Shown here: positions 7,103-10,417 of the stretch, in pieces | How the letters are laid out: each line of letters begins with the position of its first letter | Position numbering within the stretch: the first letter of the stretch is position 1 | Assembly: GCF_035704785.1 (NCBI RefSeq) | Contig: NZ_DASSWP010000218.1 | Coordinates: 1-10,417, forward strand | Reading direction: 5' to 3' | Length of the DNA stretch: 10,417 nucleotides | Source: Gracilimonas sp035704785 | GTDB taxonomy: Bacteria; Bacteroidota; Rhodothermia; Balneolales; Balneolaceae | Notes under the pieces: generated by a model | The model's database searches: none | Seen by the model: the letters and a program-made list of their open reading frames with translations, nothing else | Told to the model about the DNA's origin: nothing | Position numbers and translations under genes: made by a program

Positions 7103-8551
7103 TTACCGGGCTTCGGGAGCACCGCTTAAAATTCCCTTGAATCCGGTAAGTTTATCGCCTACATGAATTCCGTCTTTTGTGATATCAAATTTTCGGATGG
7201 ATTTCTCGAAATCACTTAATCTCTTCTTCAGCACACCGATAGCTTTTTGAAGCTCGCCTTCCATTTCCAGGTAACGTAGAAAAATGATGTTGTCTGCGAG
7301 ATAACTGGCATGGATATTAGTGGCCTCCAGCGTACCGGTAATACTTTTTGTTTCGTTAAGAAGGAAAGTGGTAACGCCCATATTCTGTAAATACACAGTA
7401 AGAGAATGAAGGCGCTCAAGCGTATTCTCTTCTTTTACAGCCATTCCATAACCGCCAATAGAATCCAGCATTACAAACTTAGTGCCATTTTCCTCAACAT
7501 CGGTTCTTACCATTTTTGAAAATTCATCCGGTGAATATGATAAAGGTTCAATAGATTCGATCTTCAAAAACCCTTTATCTAACATACCCTGTATAGGTAC
7601 ATTAATGGATTCGGACCGTTTAACGATGACTTCCTTTGATTCCTCAAAAGTATAGATAGCTGAACGTTCGCCCCGGTTAGCTGCTTCTTTTAAAAACTGT
7701 ACACATAAATTTGTTTTACCGACACCACTGGGTCCGGTTACAAGTGAGGTTGTGCCTTGCTCAATTCCGCCATTCAGGAGTGTATCCAGTTCTTTTATAC
7801 CTGATGAGACGGGCTCGGTTATAAAATTTCGGCTGTATTTATTTGGAGAAAGGGCGGGAAACACAATAAATCCAGAACTATTTATTTTGAAAGCATGATT
7901 GCCGTTTCTGAAATCAGACCCCCTGTATTTTACGACATTTAATTTTCTCCAGGAATCAGCGAATACAAGATTCATGATGCCATCTACCCAAAAAGTTGCT
8001 TCCTTTTCTGTTGATTTTTCAGAGAGTTCCGAGGTCATTACTAAGGTAGCTCCGTTGCTGCAGATATATTTGATAAAGGCAAGCGCCATATTTCGGGTTT
8101 GGAAGGGATCCTGATTCAAAAACTGAAACATGGTTATAGAATCAAGAAACACCCTTTTAGGCTGATGCTTTTCAACGGCCTTTACAATAGGTTCGAAAAT
8201 TGAAGATGACTCAACTTCAGCAGATGAGAAAACAGAATAAGCATCAAAATCTTTGGTGATATCGGTTTCAGGATTAAGGTCTAAAAAGTGAACCCCTTTA
8301 AGGTTGATCCCTAATTTTTTGGTATTAACATGAACGTGTTCATTACTTTCACCAAAGGAGATATATAATGAAGATTCACCGTCCTTGACACCTTGCTCCA
8401 GAAAATGGTATCCAATGGTTGATTTTCCTGTCCCCGGACCGCCTTGGATCAGATAGGATTGCTTGGGAATAAGTCCCCCATCTAAAACCTCATCCAACCC
8501 CGAAATGCCTGTTGAAATTTTCTCAACTGTACTCATAATAATAAACCTCAT
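7103..8551 (-). CDS. kaiC: Two-domain KaiC-like circadian-clock-family ATPase
   Basis: 482 residues with two RecA/DnaB-like P-loop domains, as in KaiC. Domain 1: Walker A GGPGTGKST (37-45), Walker B VFLDS (134-138). Domain 2: Walker A GPSGVGKT (273-280), Glu pair FEES (302-305), Walker B FVMLDS (359-364). The C-terminal stretch IHASYLADNIIFLRYLE (413-429) aligns with the cyanobacterial phosphosite segment: Ser416 matches Ser431 but Tyr417 replaces Thr432; Thr411 matches Thr426. Domain 1 has FGES (66-69) where KaiC has a Glu pair, so one catalytic Glu is replaced by Gly67. The protein stops right after LSGAPEAR, so the tail bound by KaiA is missing. No kaiA or kaiB is seen. Met6 (base 8536) is a strong alternative start: it has AGG 9 nt upstream, and homologues begin close to KISTGI. 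First gene of a unit with the LOV kinase. Confidence 0.92.
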   Translation of the reverse strand: MRFIIMSTVEKISTGISGLDEVLDGGLIPKQSYLIQGGPGTGKSTIGYHFLEQGVKDGESSLYISFGESNEHVHVNTKKLGINLKGVHFLDLNPETDITKDFDAYSVFSSAEVESSSIFEPIVKAVEKHQPKRVFLDSITMFQFLNQDPFQTRNMALAFIKYICSNGATLVMTSELSEKSTEKEATFWVDGIMNLVFADSWRKLNVVKYRGSDFRNGNHAFKINSSGFIVFPALSPNKYSRNFITEPVSSGIKELDTLLNGGIEQGTTSLVTGPSGVGKTNLCVQFLKEAANRGERSAIYTFEESKEVIVKRSESINVPIQGMLDKGFLKIESIEPLSYSPDEFSKMVRTDVEENGTKFVMLDSIGGYGMAVKEENTLERLHSLTVYLQNMGVTTFLLNETKSITGTLEATNIHASYLADNIIFLRYLEMEGELQKAIGVLKKRLSDFEKSIRKFDITKDGIHVGDKLTGFKGILSGAPEAR

Positions 8552-8921
8552 TTTTTTAAAAGACCTGATCAGTATAAATCCAAATCACGAATTAAATGTG
8601 ATAACCAACGAGATCTGCAATAATCTGTACCCAACATAACCAATTTTTGCTATAGTCTAAATTGAGCAAAACACCTAAATTTTGTTCTAGGTGTTTATAC
8701 CTAGAAACCTTTAATAAATAAGGCTCAAGCTATCTATGACAGATTATTTTGCAATAAAAGTTTGTAATAGAATAGATGGATTAAATTTTCTGTGAGCATG
8801 TATGAATAAGCACAGTGTTATAAATTAAGGAATCTGTAATTCTGCTATTGAGGCCGAAAATCAGAAATTCCAAAAGTTTCATTTGATATTTGCGACAATG
8901 TGGTTAGTTTCAAATTCAATT
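8552..8921. other. Non-coding divergent region between kaiC and the cobalamin riboswitch
   Basis: About 370 nt, very AT-rich, with no supportable gene on either strand. It should hold the promoter and leader of the leftward kaiC/LOV-kinase unit and the promoter of the rightward riboswitch. The structured part is 8641-8704 (listed separately). A further imperfect inverted pair is TGCAATAATCTGT (8616-8628) and ACAGATTATTTTGCA (8739-8753), flanking that cluster. A weak TATAGC-like element occurs on the leftward strand at about 8650-8655. Confidence 0.6.
8641..8704. repeat. Cluster of overlapping inverted repeats upstream of kaiC
   Basis: Three nested or overlapping inverted repeats in 64 nt: TTTTGCT/AGCAAAA (8645-8651 and 8665-8671), with CAATTT/AAATTG (8641-8646 and 8659-8664) overlapping it; AAACACCTA/TAGGTGTTT (8669-8677 and 8688-8696), a perfect 9-bp stem; and CTAGGTGTTTATACCTAG (8687-8704), a perfect 6-bp pair. 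The middle arm TAGGT is shared, so the last two hairpins exclude each other. As DNA this gives three ACCTA half-sites in alternating orientation about 90-150 nt upstream of the kaiC start, which is a good place for an operator. As RNA it could be a two-state leader. Confidence 0.7.
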
Positions 8922-9111
8922 AATGATGGTCTCGGGCAGACGTAAAATCGCCCGGAGTTAAAAGGGAATCTCGTGAGATACGAGAGCTGTTCCCGCAACT
9001 GTAATCCGAATCCGCCACTGGCGGATTACCTGCAGCCTCACCTTTGCCACTGTTTCAAAATATGAGACGGGAAGGCGCTGCCAACGGAAAGCCAGGAGAC
9101 CTGCCATCATT
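8922..9111 (+). ncRNA. Cobalamin riboswitch (AdoCbl class)
   Basis: Conserved blocks appear in the right order: AAAAGGGAATC (8960-8970), GAGCTGTTCCCGCAACTGTAA (its two parts at 8983-8995 and 8995-9004), GCCACTG (9046-9052), GGGAAGGCG (9069-9077), and the B12 box AAGCCAGGAGACCTGCC (9089-9105). The closing P1 stem can be seen directly: AATGATGG (8922-8929) pairs with CCATCATT (9104-9111), 8 bp. Cobalamin binding normally turns off expression of the downstream gene. It lies 184 nt before a BtuB-like receptor gene on the same strand, the classical target. A GC-rich palindromic arm (9009-9027) sits in a variable region. No clear intrinsic terminator follows, so control may be at translation or through another fold. 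Confidence 0.95.
9009..9027. repeat. GC-rich palindromic arm inside the riboswitch
   Basis: AATCCGCCACTGGCGGATT is a perfect 8-bp stem with a 3-nt ACT loop. The 3' arm can also pair with the preceding GTAATCCG (9001-9008 with 9022-9029), giving two exclusive pairings. It lies between the conserved CTGTAA and GCCACTG blocks, where length varies between riboswitches. Its base composition is unlike the AT-rich surroundings. Confidence 0.8.
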
Positions 9112-9119
9112 TAACCGAC

Positions 9120-9146
9120 GCACCTCTTTCGGGTAAAAGGATGTGC
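9120..9146 (+). promoter_or_regulatory. Hairpin after the riboswitch, possible expression platform
   Basis: GCACCTCTTT (9120-9129) and AAAGGATGTGC (9136-9146) pair with one bulge and one mismatch, 8 nt after the P1 stem. No T-run follows directly, so it is not a standard terminator. CGGGTAAA (9130-9137), largely in the loop, is exactly complementary to TTTACCCG (9256-9263) shortly before the receptor start, which would allow a long-range alternative pairing. Confidence 0.4.
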
Positions 9147-9295
9147 AGTTTCAGATTTATGTTTTCAAAATCTTATTTCTTACCGGGATTTTACACAGCT
9201 TGATTTTTTTATGGCCGTGCTATACCTGTATGTTATTTTCAGATGATGAGAGCTATTTACCCGTCAAATTAATTTCAGAACTTTAAAATGATACT

Positions 9296-10417
9296 ATGAA
9301 TTACAAAACAACCATAGCTTTTATATTTTTACTGGCGGTTTCTCAAGTGGGGTTTTCCCAAGTTGCAGATACTCTCGACTTAGGTGAAATTGTGGTCACC
9401 GTTTCAAAAACCGAAACCGGAGAACGGGAGACTACAAAACCTGTTACGGTTATTGGCCGGCAGGAAATTGAACGTAATGCCGGTTCCTCCATCTCAGAGC
9501 TTTTGAATCAACAAAGTGGTATTCAAATAAACGGGGCTTTATCAAGTCCGGGGAAAGATAAATCGGTTTATTTGCGGGGGGCATCAACCCAATACACTCT
9601 TATTTTGATCGATGGATTTCCTGTTTCCGATCCTTCCGGTGAGGGGGGGGCTTTTGACCTGCGTTTGATCCCATTGGAGAATGTGGAGCGCATCGAGATA
9701 GTAAAAGGAAGCATGAGTACCTTATACGGTTCTGATGCCATTGCCGGAGTAATAAATATTATTACAAGGAAGTCATCGGATGAGAAAATTAAATTCCATG
9801 CAAAAACCGCATACGGATCTTTCAATACAAACGAGCTCTCTTTAGGAGCTAATGGGAGATCAGGCATTCTGGGATATTCTGTAAATCTTTCCAGAGATTT
9901 TACGGAGGGAATTACAGAAGCAGAGCCGGGTCAAAATTCAGGCTTTAATAAAGATGGCTTTGAACGCCGGGCAATATCAACGCGAATTTCTTTAGATGCT
10001 TTTGAAGGATTCACCATAACCCCGTTTCTAAATTATTCAGACTATGACGGTGATTATGACGCCGGGGCATTTGCAGATGGAGATAATCGGTATGAAGCAA
10101 GTTTATTGAACACCGGAGCCCGGGTGAATTATGAAACAGGTGACCTTGAACTTAGACATGCCACTACTTTCACCCAGACAGAACGAAAGTTCACGGATGC
10201 CTTTGGAGTATTCAATCCGTCGGCCTCACTTTTGAATTCAGATCTTTTCGGTATGTATAACAAATTTGAAAGTGTACGCTTTTTGGCCGGGTTCAATATA
10301 CAGGAGCTGAATTTTGAACTCAATGGGATAGACGAGGGCTCACAGATACTAAGTCCTTATCTAACGGCCTATTTTGAATCAGGTTTCGGTTTGAATGGTG
10401 AATTAGGAGTCCGGTTA
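9296..10417 (+). CDS. btuB: BtuB-like TonB-dependent vitamin B12 receptor (N-terminal part, cut by window end)
   Basis: An ATG at 9296-9298 opens a frame of 374 codons that runs off the window without a stop. Residues 1-21 are a signal peptide (hydrophobic TTIAFIFLLAVSQVGFS). A TonB-box-like segment EIVVTVSKTE (31-40) follows, then the plug domain with PVTVIGRQEIE, VYLRGASTQYTLILIDG (about 91-107), VERIEIVKG (129-137) and LYGSDAIAGVINIIT (141-155), all typical of the BtuB branch. The beta-barrel begins near residue 160 with alternating strands. Receptors of this type carry cobalamin across the outer membrane using TonB energy. The upstream cobalamin riboswitch independently supports B12 or a corrinoid as substrate. 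The plug loop SDPSGEGGAFD is encoded across a run of eight G. No open leftward frame inside it (9568-9867, 10129-10323) is credible. Confidence 0.92.
   Translation, partial: MNYKTTIAFIFLLAVSQVGFSQVADTLDLGEIVVTVSKTETGERETTKPVTVIGRQEIERNAGSSISELLNQQSGIQINGALSSPGKDKSVYLRGASTQYTLILIDGFPVSDPSGEGGAFDLRLIPLENVERIEIVKGSMSTLYGSDAIAGVINIITRKSSDEKIKFHAKTAYGSFNTNELSLGANGRSGILGYSVNLSRDFTEGITEAEPGQNSGFNKDGFERRAISTRISLDAFEGFTITPFLNYSDYDGDYDAGAFADGDNRYEASLLNTGARVNYETGDLELRHATTFTQTERKFTDAFGVFNPSASLLNSDLFGMYNKFESVRFLAGFNIQELNFELNGIDEGSQILSPYLTAYFESGFGLNGELGVRL
9643..9650. repeat. Run of eight G inside the receptor coding region
   Basis: GAG GGG GGG GCT encodes Glu116-Gly-Gly-Ala119 in the plug domain. The frame is intact at eight G; gain or loss of one base would frameshift the gene about 115 codons after its start. 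This is a candidate slippage site, or a place to suspect a sequencing error. Confidence 0.9.

Noticed and set aside
8584..8602. ATCAC/GTGAT inverted repeat as a CRP-type site
   Set aside because: Half-sites are in the opposite order (TCAC then GTGA) and spacing does not fit TGTGA-N6-TCACA.
8641..8753. Repeats near kaiC as a CRISPR array or mobile element ends
   Set aside because: Repeats are short, inverted and irregularly spaced, with no unique spacers, cas genes or transposase.
8885..8892. GATATTTG as a Bacteroidetes-type -7 box for the riboswitch promoter
   Set aside because: One mismatch to TAnnTTTG and no TTG at the required distance upstream.
9568..9867. 99-codon leftward frame opposite the receptor
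   Set aside because: Antisense to conserved plug-domain motifs; no domain of its own.

Overview
The window looks like chromosomal DNA of a moderately AT-rich Gram-negative bacterium of the Bacteroidota/Balneolota (FCB) kind. This is inference from several signs: a TonB-dependent outer-membrane receptor, secreted S1/P1 nuclease and amidase genes, a DUF486 membrane protein and a single-copy-style cold-shock gene, and the general lack of Shine-Dalgarno sequences before the starts. No search was run, so the phylum is a suggestion only.

Layout. The first 163 bases are the 3' end of a rightward S10-type serine carboxypeptidase gene, closed by a hairpin terminator. From about 217 to 8551 every gene points left. 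In transcription order (right to left) these are: a two-domain KaiC-like ATPase; a LOV-PAS-HisKA_2 histidine kinase 34 nt downstream of it; after a 120-nt gap with its own promoter-like sequence, an amidase-signature hydrolase followed 13 nt later by a 2H phosphoesterase (2'-5' RNA ligase-like); a VOC/glyoxalase-fold protein; an S1/P1 nuclease; a CspA-like cold-shock protein with a strong intrinsic terminator; and a small DUF486 membrane protein. To the right of kaiC lies a 744-nt non-coding divergent region. It holds a dense cluster of inverted repeats (8641-8704) and then, on the other strand, a complete cobalamin riboswitch (about 8922-9111) that leads into a BtuB-like TonB-dependent receptor, cut by the window end.

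How the genes work together. The most interesting unit is the kaiC-like gene plus the histidine kinase. The kinase has a textbook LOV flavin-binding domain (NCRFLQ with photoactive Cys191 and the flavin-contacting Asn223, Asn233 and Gln254), so it should sense blue light. Its N-terminus is a degenerate receiver domain. The KaiC-like partner has both P-loop domains but lacks the C-terminal tail used by KaiA in cyanobacteria, and it has Ser-Tyr in place of the Ser-Thr phosphosite pair. No kaiA, kaiB or response regulator lies in the window. A light-input kinase made from the same transcript as a KaiC-type ATPase is a plausible minimal light- or time-sensing module. The riboswitch and receptor form a separate, well-understood unit: vitamin B12 uptake repressed by cobalamin. 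The receptor gene carries an in-frame run of eight G in its plug-domain coding region. The remaining leftward genes look like ordinary degradative and housekeeping functions.
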